From Stenotrophomonas maltophilia (lineage in GTDB: Bacteria; Pseudomonadota; Gammaproteobacteria; Xanthomonadales; Xanthomonadaceae): a DNA stretch of 64,000 nucleotides. Every line of letters begins with the position of its first letter. Positions within the stretch are counted from its first letter, which is position 1. Below the pieces are notes generated by a model. The model did not search any database and had not been told where the DNA came from. It worked only from the letters and a program-made list of their open reading frames with translations. The position numbers were made by a program, and so were the translations under genes. Shown piece after piece: positions 37,470-45,429 of this stretch. Where the stretch lies: NCBI RefSeq assembly GCF_900186865.1, contig NZ_LT906480.1, positions 4,358,001-4,422,000 of the forward strand, written 5' to 3'.

Positions 37470-37492
37470 GGGACTCGAAACGGCAGCGGGGG

Positions 37493-38824
37493 TCAGGCTG
37501 CTTTTATCAGACGCGCGTAGAAGAAACCGTCAGCATCGTTGTCACCAGGCAGTCGCTGGCGTGCCACGCCTTCGCAATCCACGCCGAACGCATCGCCCAG
37601 CGGCTGCGCCACCGCGTCCGGATGCCACTTCAGGAACGCACGCACCTGATCGATGTTCTCGGCGCGCAGGATCGAACAGGTGGCGTACAGCAGCACGCCG
37701 CCCGGGCGCAGCATCGACCAGCAGGCTTCCAGCAGGCGCGCCTGCACGCCCACCAGTGCATCGACGTCCTCGGCGCGACGGTGGAACATCACATCCGGCT
37801 GGCGGCGGATCACGCCCGTGGCCGAACATGGCGCATCCAGCAGGATCGCATCGAACGGCACGCCGTCCCACCACGACCCGGGATCGCTGGCATCGGCGAC
37901 CCGGGTCTGCGCATGCTCGCCCACACCGGTGCGGGTGTAAGTGTCACGTGCACGGGCCAGACGGCGCGCGTCGATATCCAGCGCCAGCAGGCGCAGGCTC
38001 GGGTCACGCTCCAGCAGATGCGCCGATTTGCCGCCGGGTGCCGCGCAGGCATCCAGCACGCGGGCACCGGTCGCGGGTGCCAGCGCATCGGCCGCGCATT
38101 GCGCCGACAGGTCCTGCACCGACAGTGCACCATCGCCGAAGCCCGGCAGCTGGTTCACGGCAACGGGGGTCGCCAGGCGCAACGCATCGGCGCACAGTGC
38201 AGTGGCTTCAGCGGCAATGCCGGCCTCGGCCAGCGTCGCCAGGGCCTTGTCGCGACCGCCGTGCTGGCGGTTGGCACGCAGCCACAAGGGCGCGGGTTGC
38301 AGGCTGGCGCTGAAGATCGCTTCGGCCTGCGCCGGCCAGTCGCGTTCGATCGCATCAGCCAACCATTCCGGGAAGGCGTCGCGCGCAGGCTGCTCGGGGA
38401 ACCCCTCGCGCTGGGCGCGGCGCAGGATCGCGTTGACCAGGCCTGCCTGGCGCTCACGGCCCAGCGCGCGCGCCGCATCGACCGTAGCCGAAAGCGCTGC
38501 GTGCGCAGGCAGTTCGAGCACGTCCAGCTGGGCGAAACCGACCATCAGCAGCGTGCGCAGGTCGGCATCGCGCGCCGACAGCGGCTTCTGCATCCAGGCC
38601 TGCAAGGCCGCGTCATAGGTGCTGCGACGGCGCAGCACAGCGAAACACAGGGCTTCCAGCAGCGCGCGGTCGCGGCTGTCGGCCAGCTTCGGCAGCGCCC
38701 AGGCCAGTTCGGCCTTCAGCGAACGGCCACGGGTGAACACCTGTGCCAGCACGCGTGCGGCCAGCATGCGCGTGGCCGCGCCCGGTGCCGCCTTGGCGAC
38801 GGAGAAATCGTTCTGCTTGGACAC
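37493..38824 (-). CDS. rsmB: 16S rRNA m5C967 methyltransferase RsmB
   Basis: A 443-residue enzyme with an N-terminal NusB-like RNA-binding domain (residues 15-150) and a Rossmann methyltransferase domain. SAM-binding motif I reads [17 protein letters not shown]. The two cysteine motifs of m5C enzymes are present as DAPCSATG and [10 protein letters not shown]. It methylates C967 of 16S rRNA. It lies three bases downstream of fmt and forms the def-fmt-rsmB block on the minus strand, as in many proteobacteria. Confidence 0.96.
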   Translation of the reverse strand: MSKQNDFSVAKAAPGAATRMLAARVLAQVFTRGRSLKAELAWALPKLADSRDRALLEALCFAVLRRRSTYDAALQAWMQKPLSARDADLRTLLMVGFAQLDVLELPAHAALSATVDAARALGRERQAGLVNAILRRAQREGFPEQPARDAFPEWLADAIERDWPAQAEAIFSASLQPAPLWLRANRQHGGRDKALATLAEAGIAAEATALCADALRLATPVAVNQLPGFGDGALSVQDLSAQCAADALAPATGARVLDACAAPGGKSAHLLERDPSLRLLALDIDARRLARARDTYTRTGVGEHAQTRVADASDPGSWWDGVPFDAILLDAPCSATGVIRRQPDVMFHRRAEDVDALVGVQARLLEACWSMLRPGGVLLYATCSILRAENIDQVRAFLKWHPDAVAQPLGDAFGVDCEGVARQRLPGDNDADGFFYARLIKAA

Positions 38825-38827
38825 CGC

Positions 38828-39751
38828 TTATGCCCCCACGCGCAGGTCGCGGCGAGCGTTGAGGTAATCGGCAGCGGTGATCGCCTTGCCGCCTTCACGC
38901 TGCAGCACGCGCAGGCGCAGCGCGCCCTGGCCACAGGCAATGTCGATGCCGTCGCGGCCGGCGGCCAGCACGGTGCCCGGCGCCTGGCCGTGGTCTGCCT
39001 CCAGTGCCACCGCACCATGGATGCGCACGCGTTCGCCAGCCAGCGTTGCCTCGGCGATCGGCCACGGATTGAACGCGCGCACGGTACGCGCCAGCGCGTC
39101 GGCGTCCTGCGCCCAGTCCAGCCTGGCTTCGGCCTTGTCCAGCTTGTGCGCGTACGTCACGCCCTGTTCCGGCTGCGGTCGCGCGATCGGCTTGATGCCC
39201 GCGCGCAGCAGGCCCAGGCCATCAGACAACACCTGGGCACCAAGCTCGGCCAGCTTGTCGTGCAGCTGGCCGCCGGTATCGGTGGCGGCGATCGGCAGCT
39301 CCTGGTGCAGCAGCACCGGGCCGGTATCCAGGCCAGCCTCCATCTGCATCAGGCACACCCCGGTCTTCGCGTCACCAGCCTGGATCGCACGCTGGATCGG
39401 CGCAGCGCCGCGCCAGCGCGGCAGCAGCGAGGCATGCACGTTCCAGCAACCATGGGTCGGGATGGCCAGTACTGCCTTGGGCAGGATCAGGCCATAGGCC
39501 ACCACCACCATCAGGTCCGGCTGCAGGTCGCGCAACTGCTGCTGGGCGGCCGCGTCCTTCAGCGACTCCGGCTGGTAGACCGGAATGCCACGGGCCACGG
39601 CTTCGAGCTTGACCGGCGAAGGCGCCAGGCCACGGCCTCGGCCGGCCGGGCGATCAGGCTGGGTATAGACGGCCACGACCTCATGGTGGCGCGCAGCCGC
39701 GCGCAGCGACGACACCGCGAATTCCGGCGTACCGGCAAAGACAATCCTCAT
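38828..39751 (-). CDS. fmt: Methionyl-tRNA formyltransferase
   Basis: A 307-residue enzyme that formylates initiator Met-tRNA using 10-formyl-tetrahydrofolate. [13 protein letters not shown] is the invariant N-terminus and [18 protein letters not shown] carries the SLLP folate-contact motif. The C-terminal third is the OB-like tRNA-binding domain. The ATG at 39751 follows GGGG. Its stop lies three bases before the rsmB start. A hairpin with a T-rich tail sits between def and fmt, so fmt may have its own promoter or depend on read-through. Confidence 0.96.
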   Translation of the reverse strand: MRIVFAGTPEFAVSSLRAAARHHEVVAVYTQPDRPAGRGRGLAPSPVKLEAVARGIPVYQPESLKDAAAQQQLRDLQPDLMVVVAYGLILPKAVLAIPTHGCWNVHASLLPRWRGAAPIQRAIQAGDAKTGVCLMQMEAGLDTGPVLLHQELPIAATDTGGQLHDKLAELGAQVLSDGLGLLRAGIKPIARPQPEQGVTYAHKLDKAEARLDWAQDADALARTVRAFNPWPIAEATLAGERVRIHGAVALEADHGQAPGTVLAAGRDGIDIACGQGALRLRVLQREGGKAITAADYLNARRDLRVGA

Positions 39752-39781
39752 GGCTACCCCACTTGCAGGATGGATTCGTGC

Positions 39782-39814
39782 AGGAAAGAAAACGGCGCCG
39801 TCGGCCGGCGCCGT
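39782..39814 (-). terminator. Terminator or attenuator between def and fmt
   Basis: On the minus strand ACGGCGCC (39814-39807) pairs with GGCGCCGT (39799-39792) and is followed by TTTCTTTCC. This is a proper rho-independent shape placed 31 bases before the fmt start. A second hairpin with a 10-bp stem (39840-39862) stands just ahead of it but lacks a T-run. Confidence 0.7.
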
Positions 39815-39871
39815 AGAGCCCGCGCGAGCCGCGCAGGCACGGGCCACCCGAAGGGTGGCCCGGATTGGCGA

Positions 39872-40384
39872 TCACGCCACGTGCTTGCGCTGCTTGGCCA
39901 GCTTCTTGCGCACCATCTCGCGCTTGAGCGGCGACAGATAGTCGATGAACAGCTTGCCGTCCAGGTGATCCATCTCGTGCTGGATGCAGGTGGCCAGCAC
40001 GTCACCAGCCTCCATCTGCTGTTCCTGGCCGTTGCGGTCCAGGTACTTCACGGTGATGGTGTCGGCACGGGTCACGTCGGCGAAGATGCCCGGAACCGAC
40101 AGGCAGCCCTCCTGGTACACCCGGCCCCCGTCCTTGGCGACGATTTCCGGATTGATGAACACATGCGGTTCATTCTTTTCTTCGCTGACGTCGATGACCA
40201 TGAAGCGCTTGTGCACGTCCACCTGGGTGGCGGCCAGGCCGATGCCCGGGGCGTCGTACATGGTCAGGAACATGTTGTCGATCAGTTCCTGGAAGGCCGG
40301 CGTGGTGACTTCGGCAGCTTCGATCAACGCGGCCTTGGTACGCAGGCGCGGATCGGGGAACTCGAGAATGGGGAGAAGGGCCAT
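39872..40384 (-). CDS. def: Peptide deformylase
   Basis: A 170-residue metalloenzyme that removes the N-formyl group from new proteins. All three signature motifs are present: GIGLAATQ (residues 47-54), EGCLSVP (about 97-103) and HEMDHLDG (about 141-148), the last two supplying the Cys and two His metal ligands. Length matches E. coli Def. The ATG at 40384 is the natural start. It heads the def-fmt-rsmB block and is divergent from the LysM gene. Confidence 0.97.
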   Translation of the reverse strand: MALLPILEFPDPRLRTKAALIEAAEVTTPAFQELIDNMFLTMYDAPGIGLAATQVDVHKRFMVIDVSEEKNEPHVFINPEIVAKDGGRVYQEGCLSVPGIFADVTRADTITVKYLDRNGQEQQMEAGDVLATCIQHEMDHLDGKLFIDYLSPLKREMVRKKLAKQRKHVA

Positions 40385-40469
40385 GGCTGTTTCCGGATAG
40401 GGGGCCGGCACGCCGGCATACGTCGCAGATTCTAGCTCCAACGCTTGCCTTGCGCCCCGGTTTCTGGAC

Positions 40470-40475
40470 TATAGT
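40470..40475 (+). promoter_or_regulatory. Putative -10 element of the LysM gene
   Basis: TATAGT lies 35 bases before the chosen ATG of the LysM gene. A TTGCCT at 40445-40450 could be the -35 but would give a 19-bp spacer. The implied transcript start near 40482 fits the ATG at 40511 better than the in-frame ATG at 40487. Confidence 0.4.
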
Positions 40476-40510
40476 GCGCGGACCTGTTGGGGAATCAGGG
40501 CTTCACACCT

Positions 40511-41641
40511 ATGTTGCTTCGTTTTCGTACGGTCGTCGCCGCGGCGATGCTGACCGTGGCTGCCTATGCTACCGCCGTGGAAGTGAATGGCGGGCACCCG
40601 GACACCTATGTGGTCCGAAAAGGGGATACGTTGTGGGATATCGCCGCACGTTTCCTGCAGAAGCCGTGGCTGTGGCCGGAGATCTGGCAGGCCAATCCGC
40701 AGATCGCCAATCCGCACCTGATCTATCCCGGTGACGTTCTGAGCCTGGCCTACCTGGACCGGGTAACCGTGGCGGCCCGGCCCGGCCCACGCCAGGAGGC
40801 CCCGATCGACGCCATTCCGCTGGCCCAGGTCGAGCCGTTCCTGAAGCAGCTGAGCGTGGTCGACAGCATCGAGCAGCTGCCCTACGTGGCCGGCCTGGAA
40901 GAGGAACGCCTGCGTGCCACCAGCGGCCACGCCGTCTATGTGCGCCTGGCTGACGCCCAGGTAGGCCAGCGCTGGGCGGTTGTCCGCCCGACCGTGCGCT
41001 ACGCCCAGCCCAAGCCGACCGAGGACCTGACCGCCAACGGCGACGTCACCCCGGGCAGCGGCAACCTGTGGCGCGCCTACAGCGCACCCAACCACCGCCG
41101 CGGCGTGCTCGGCTATGAGCTGGCCCAGGTCGCCACCGGCACCATCACCCATGTCGCCGGAGGCAAGGTCGAGGCGTCCACCCTGGTGCTGGACAAGAAC
41201 GAAGGCGGCCGTGAGGTGCGTGCCGGCGACCGCCTGGTGCCGATCGAGGCCAGGCCGTACGACCTGCAGTTCGTGCCCCATGTCCCCGCCGCAGGCGTCG
41301 AGGGCGTCGACGTACGCGTGCTGGCCGTCACCGACATGTTCACTGCCGGCGGCCCCCGCGACGTGATCGCGATCTCGGCTGGTCGCACGCAGGGCGTGGA
41401 CAATGGAACCGTGTTCTCGCTGTGGCGCCCGGGCCGCCATGTGGCGCACCGCATGAAGTACCCGAACTCGTCGCGCACGGACGATTCGCTCAGCACCGGC
41501 GCCGGCCGGGTCTCGCTGCCGGACGAGTACGCGGCGCATGCCATGGTGTTCCGCACCTTCGACAATGTCAGCTACGCGCTGGTGATGCAGGGCGTGAAGC
41601 CGGTGCGCGTGGGGTACAACGCGCTGCACCCGGACGCGCGG
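40511..41641 (+). CDS. LysM-domain periplasmic protein
   Basis: A 377-residue exported protein; the TAG stop occupies the last three bases, 41642-41644. Residues 1-22 are a signal peptide (…TVAAYATA) and residues about 32-79 a single LysM domain (YVVRKGDTLWDIAARFLQKP … LIYPGDVL) that binds peptidoglycan glycan. The rest is β-rich with conserved AISAGRTQGVDNGTVF. This type usually precedes dprA in Xanthomonadaceae and may shape the cell wall, but no enzyme activity is visible. The stop is part of a GTAG-headed palindrome. Confidence 0.88.
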
Positions 41642-41728
41642 TAGAGTCGACTGTTGGTCGACTGCTCTTCACCACCCCCCCGAAAGCGCCCGCGCTGCGC
41701 GCGGTAGTCGACTGACAGTCGACTCTAC
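41641..41728. repeat. Inverted pair of SMAG-like palindromes
   Basis: Two head-to-head units. The first is GTAG-AGTCGAC-TGTTG-GTCGACT (41641-41663) and the second, in reverse, is AGTCGAC-TGACA-GTCGACT-CTAC (41706-41728). Together they can also form one large cruciform. The first GTAG supplies the TAG stop of the LysM gene. Only the LysM to dprA interval is affected. Confidence 0.85.
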
Positions 41729-41811
41729 AGGGGCGGTCTCCGGCAAAACCTGACAGCCACATGCGAAGGCGCCCTAGGGCGCCTTTGTTGCATGCGCTCG
41801 ATAGTGGGGGA

Positions 41812-42939
41812 ATGACCAAGCAAGCTGATGAGGCGCTGCTGCGCCTGGTGATGGCAGGCGGCGCGCTGGCGCCACGGCGGTCCCTGCTGCAGGCCGCGGG
41901 CAGCGCGGAGGCCGCGATCGCGCAGGGCGCCGCGAACTGGCGCGCGCACGGTTGCACGCCAGAGCAGTGCGCTGCACTGGAACACCCCGACGCCCGCGCC
42001 TGGACCGTGGCGCGGCACTGGCTGGAAGACGACGACCACCATCTGCTGTCCTTTACCGATGCGGCCTTTCCGCCGCCCCTGCTGGACGTCCCGAACCCGC
42101 CACTGGCGCTGTTCGTGGCGGGCGATCCGAGCCTGGCCTGGCGCCCCTCGGTGGCGCTGGTCGGCAGCCGCTCGCCAACCCCGGGAGGACGCGCGCTGGC
42201 AGCGCGCTTTGCCGGCTGCTTCGTCGAGGCCGGACTGGCCGTAACCAGTGGCTTGGCGGCCGGCATCGACGCGGCCGCCCACCTGGCCACACTGGAGGCA
42301 GGCGGCTGCACCGTGGCGGTGATCGGAACCGGCCCTGATCGGGCCTATCCGGACAGCCACCAACGGTTGCAGGGGCGGATCGCCGCCGAGGGCGCGGTGC
42401 TCAGCGAGTACCTGCCCGGCACACCGGCACGCCCGGGCCACTTCCCCGCGCGCAACCGCCTGGTGGCCGGGCTGGCGCTGGCGACGGTGGTGGTCGAGGC
42501 CGCGCAACGCTCCGGCGCCCTGATCACCGCACGGCTGGCTGCCGAGGCGGGCCGTGAAGTCTGTGCCCTGCCCGGCTCGGTACTCAACCCACGCGCAGCG
42601 GGCTGCCACCGGCTGATCCGTGAAGGGGCCGCACTAGTCGAGCGCCCCGAGGAAGTGCTGGAACTGCTGGCCCCTGCCCTTCGCCAGCAGCTGCCGGGCT
42701 TGCAATCACGGCTGGGCACCCCCACTGAACAGGCACCGCCGGCGCTCCTGCCGGCGCGCTGGGCCGACGACCCTGACTACCAGTGCTTGTGGCGGGCCCT
42801 GGACCACGACCCAAGCAGTATGGATTCACTGATCACACGCTGTGGATTGACGGCGCCCCAGGTGTCCTCCATGCTGCTGGCCATGGAACTGGCGGGAATC
42901 GTGGTGTGCGTACACGGCCGCTACTGTCGAACTCCCTAG
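41812..42939 (+). CDS. dprA: DNA-processing protein DprA
   Basis: A 375-residue DprA, which loads RecA on incoming single strands during natural transformation. The Rossmann-like core shows [34 protein letters not shown] and [19 protein letters not shown], with the DprA-family Arg and nucleotide loops. A C-terminal winged-helix (DML1-like, residues about 315-375) is present. The ATG at 41812 follows AGTGGGGGA. It lies before smg and topA, the usual order in this family, and supports that the strain may be transformable. Confidence 0.94.
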   Translation: MTKQADEALLRLVMAGGALAPRRSLLQAAGSAEAAIAQGAANWRAHGCTPEQCAALEHPDARAWTVARHWLEDDDHHLLSFTDAAFPPPLLDVPNPPLALFVAGDPSLAWRPSVALVGSRSPTPGGRALAARFAGCFVEAGLAVTSGLAAGIDAAAHLATLEAGGCTVAVIGTGPDRAYPDSHQRLQGRIAAEGAVLSEYLPGTPARPGHFPARNRLVAGLALATVVVEAAQRSGALITARLAAEAGREVCALPGSVLNPRAAGCHRLIREGAALVERPEEVLELLAPALRQQLPGLQSRLGTPTEQAPPALLPARWADDPDYQCLWRALDHDPSSMDSLITRCGLTAPQVSSMLLAMELAGIVVCVHGRYCRTP

Positions 42940-42982
42940 TTTCTTCACCTCCACAGCGTCGCGCGACGCAGGCCGAGGGGCA

Positions 42983-43456
42983 ATGAAAGAGAGCATCCTG
43001 GACGTACTGCTGTACCTGTTTGAACACTATTTCAGCGAAGACGCGGACCTGATCCGTGACCGCGATTCGCTCCAGAACGGCCTGATCCAGGCCGGTTTCA
43101 GCCCAACCGAGATCAACAAGGCGTTCGACTGGCTCGACGCCCTGGCCGCGCAGCGGCCGAGCGTGGCCCAGGCACGGGTCGACGGCCCCGTGCGCGTCTA
43201 CCACGGCCCCGAGCTGGACAAGCTGGACGTGGAATGCCGCGGCTTCCTGCTGTACCTGGAACAGCACGGCATCGTCGACGCCGACCAGCGCGAACTGGTG
43301 CTGGACCGGGCGATGGCCCTGGACCAGGACGAACTGGACCTGGACGACCTGAAATGGGTCGTACTGATGGTGCTGTTCAACCAGCCTGGCTCCGAAGCGG
43401 CCTATGCCTGGATGGAGACGCAGATGTTCATGGACGAGCCAGAACCCCTGCACTGA
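42983..43456 (+). CDS. smg: Smg/DUF494 family protein
   Basis: A 157-residue protein that opens [20 protein letters not shown], the family N-terminus, and carries [13 protein letters not shown]. It is all-helical and acidic. The smg-topA and dprA-smg linkage is conserved across gammaproteobacteria and this gene order matches it. The biochemical role of Smg is not established. Confidence 0.93.
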   Translation: MKESILDVLLYLFEHYFSEDADLIRDRDSLQNGLIQAGFSPTEINKAFDWLDALAAQRPSVAQARVDGPVRVYHGPELDKLDVECRGFLLYLEQHGIVDADQRELVLDRAMALDQDELDLDDLKWVVLMVLFNQPGSEAAYAWMETQMFMDEPEPLH

Positions 43457-43495
43457 CCGTACACTTGGGGGCATAGCGCATTCAGGAGCGTCCCC

Positions 43496-44254
43496 GTGAG
43501 CGAGTGGTTCCATGCAGAAGGCAACCGGCAGCAAGGTCCGCTGCCGGCGGAACAATTGGTCGAGCTGTTCCGCAACAACCAGATCACCCTGGACACCCTG
43601 GTCTGGCGCGACGGACTGCCGCAATGGCAGCCGTTGCGCACCGTCGTGGACGAACTCGGCCTGATCGTGCCGGCGCTGGACGCCGCCGTACCGCCGGTCG
43701 AACCCGAACCGGAACCGGAACCCGTCGCACCGCCTCCGCCGCAGCCGCCGGTACTGCCGGCGTCCACGCCCTACGCCGCCAGTGCATCGGCCACCGTCCT
43801 GCCGGCACCGAAAAAGAAGCTGTCCGGCTGTGCGCTGACCGCCATCATCGGTGGTGCCCTGTTGCTGGTACTGGTCCCGATCGTGGCCATCCTGGCCGCC
43901 ATCGCGCTGCCGGCCTACAACGACTACACCGTGCGCAGCAAAGTCGCCGGCGCCGTGGCCGCGCTGCAGCCGCTGAAGGACCAGGTGCAGCATTTCGCCG
44001 ATGACGAAGGGCGCTGCCCGGGTGCCAATGACGCCGGCTTCCCGGCCCCGGGCGACTTCGCCAACGCGGGCCTGTCGGCGGTGAACATCGGCCGCTTCAA
44101 CAACGGTCACTGCGGCATCGAAGCAACGCTGGCGGTACCAGGCAAGGGCATCGACGGCGACCTGCTGTGGCTGGAATACGATCGCGACAGCGGCCGGTGG
44201 GAATGCAGTGGCGAAAGCAACGACAAGTACCTGCCGCCGACGTGCCGCGGCTGA
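43496..44254 (+). CDS. GYF_2-domain protein fused to a pilin-like helix
   Basis: A 252-residue protein, GTG start at 43496. Residues 1-55 are a GYF_2 (DUF4339) domain (SEWFHAEGNRQQGPLPAEQL … DTLVWRDGLPQWQPL). A Pro-rich linker of about 45 residues follows, then a membrane helix whose end, IVAILAAIALPAYNDYTVRSKV (residues 129-150), matches the α1 region of type IV pilins. The usual prepilin peptidase site (G-F-T-L-x-E) is absent and the segment is internal. The C-terminal domain has four Cys (RCPGAND, HCGIEA, WECSGE, PTCRG). It is either a pilin-like protein held by its GYF partner domain or a structural mimic. The next gene carries the same GYF_2 module. Confidence 0.8.
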   Translation: MSEWFHAEGNRQQGPLPAEQLVELFRNNQITLDTLVWRDGLPQWQPLRTVVDELGLIVPALDAAVPPVEPEPEPEPVAPPPPQPPVLPASTPYAASASATVLPAPKKKLSGCALTAIIGGALLLVLVPIVAILAAIALPAYNDYTVRSKVAGAVAALQPLKDQVQHFADDEGRCPGANDAGFPAPGDFANAGLSAVNIGRFNNGHCGIEATLAVPGKGIDGDLLWLEYDRDSGRWECSGESNDKYLPPTCRG

Positions 44255-44303
44255 GCCACGCGCACGCCAGCACCTCCAAGGATGATTCAACAGGGAACAT
44301 GCA

Positions 44304-45236
44304 ATGACTGAGTGGTACTACGCCGAAGGACAGCAACGCCAGGGCCCGCTGCCGGTCCAGGAGATCCGCCAGCGCTTCCAGCGCGGCCAGTTGAACCTGG
44401 ACACCCTGGTCTGGCGCGAGGGCATGGCCCAGTGGGCTGCACTGCGCCAGGTGGTCGACGAGCTCGGCCTGCAGACGCTGGCCGATGCCACCACTGCCAC
44501 CAGCAGCGGCGGGTTCGACCTGCGCAGCGACTATGCCGCCATCGACAGCGGCACCGCACCGCTGCCCGGCACCGGCGCGCTCAGCAGCTCGCCATACAGC
44601 GCTCCAGCCGCCGTCGGCAGCGGTGGCCACGCACAGCCTGTGGTTGGCGGTGAAGTGGTCTACGCAGGCTTCTGGAAGCGCGTGGCGGCCTACATGATCG
44701 ACTACTTCGTGCTGGTCATCCCCGGCAGCATGATAGGAGCCATCCTCGGTGCGATCCTGGGCGCCAGCATGGGCGCGGTGGGCAGTGGCGAATCAGCCAT
44801 CGAGATCGTGGCCCAGCTGGCCAGTGCCCTGATCAACCTCTGCATCGGCATGGCGTACTACACCTGGTTCCATGCCTCGAAGGGCGGCGCCACGCTGGGC
44901 AAGATGGCGGTCGGCATCAAGGTCGTCCGCGGCAACGGCGAGCGCCTGACCAAGGCCCGCGCGTTCGGTCGTTACTGGGCCATGCTGCTGAGCAGCTTCA
45001 CCCTCGGCATCGGCTTCCTGATGGCGGCCTTCACCGAGCGCAAGCAGGGCCTGCACGACATGATCTGCGACACTCTGGTGGTCGACCGCTGGGCCTACAC
45101 CGACCAGCCCCACCTGCAGCGCCGCGAGCTGGGCACCGTCACCGTGCTGGTACTGGTGTTGACCGCAGTACTGTCGCTGGTGGGCCTGGCGCTGCTGGTG
45201 TTCGCGGTCGGCTTCATCGCCAAGATGGCCTCCTGA
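44304..45236 (+). CDS. GYF_2-domain and RDD-family membrane protein
   Basis: A 310-residue protein. Residues 1-57 are a GYF_2 domain nearly parallel to that of the preceding gene (TEWYYAEGQQRQGPLPVQEI … DTLVWREGMAQWAAL). A low-complexity linker follows, then an RDD-type domain with several helices (GFWKRVAAYMIDYFVLVI … TLGKMAVGIKVVRGNGERLT) and a last helix (LVLTAVLSLVGLALLVFAVGF). RDD proteins include Na+/H+ antiporter-like and unknown membrane proteins. The shared N-terminal module and 49-base spacing make the two genes a functional pair. A terminator follows. Confidence 0.85.
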   Translation: MTEWYYAEGQQRQGPLPVQEIRQRFQRGQLNLDTLVWREGMAQWAALRQVVDELGLQTLADATTATSSGGFDLRSDYAAIDSGTAPLPGTGALSSSPYSAPAAVGSGGHAQPVVGGEVVYAGFWKRVAAYMIDYFVLVIPGSMIGAILGAILGASMGAVGSGESAIEIVAQLASALINLCIGMAYYTWFHASKGGATLGKMAVGIKVVRGNGERLTKARAFGRYWAMLLSSFTLGIGFLMAAFTERKQGLHDMICDTLVVDRWAYTDQPHLQRRELGTVTVLVLVLTAVLSLVGLALLVFAVGFIAKMAS

Positions 45237-45306
45237 ACGGCCATCCTCACGGCTGGCTGCTTGACACGGGCTGGCCGGGCGTGATTCCTCTAATAAGGTG
45301 AAACCT

Positions 45307-45340
45307 GAACGCCCGGCACATTACCGGGCGTTCAGTTTAT
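45307..45340 (+). terminator. Terminator after the GYF/RDD gene
   Basis: GAACGCCCGG (45307-45316) pairs with CCGGGCGTTC (45324-45333) around a seven-base loop and is followed by AGTTTAT. It separates the GYF pair from topA. Confidence 0.8.
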
Positions 45341-45429
45341 GGATTTGCGCGTGGCCGCTTCACTAATGCGGCCATTTGCTCCACCCTAGCGGCCCCTTCC
45401 CCACGGTTCGCCCCACAGACCCTGCTGCC

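Noticed and set aside
37109..40435. Long plus-strand frame across ArnT, rsmB, fmt and def
   Set aside because: It spans four well-identified minus-strand genes and their gaps and has no coherent product.
45261..45296. Promoter with TTGACA before topA
   Set aside because: TTGACA is present at 45261-45266 but the best -10 candidates (TCTAAT, TAATAA) lie 22-24 bases away, and the terminator after it would stop the transcript before topA.
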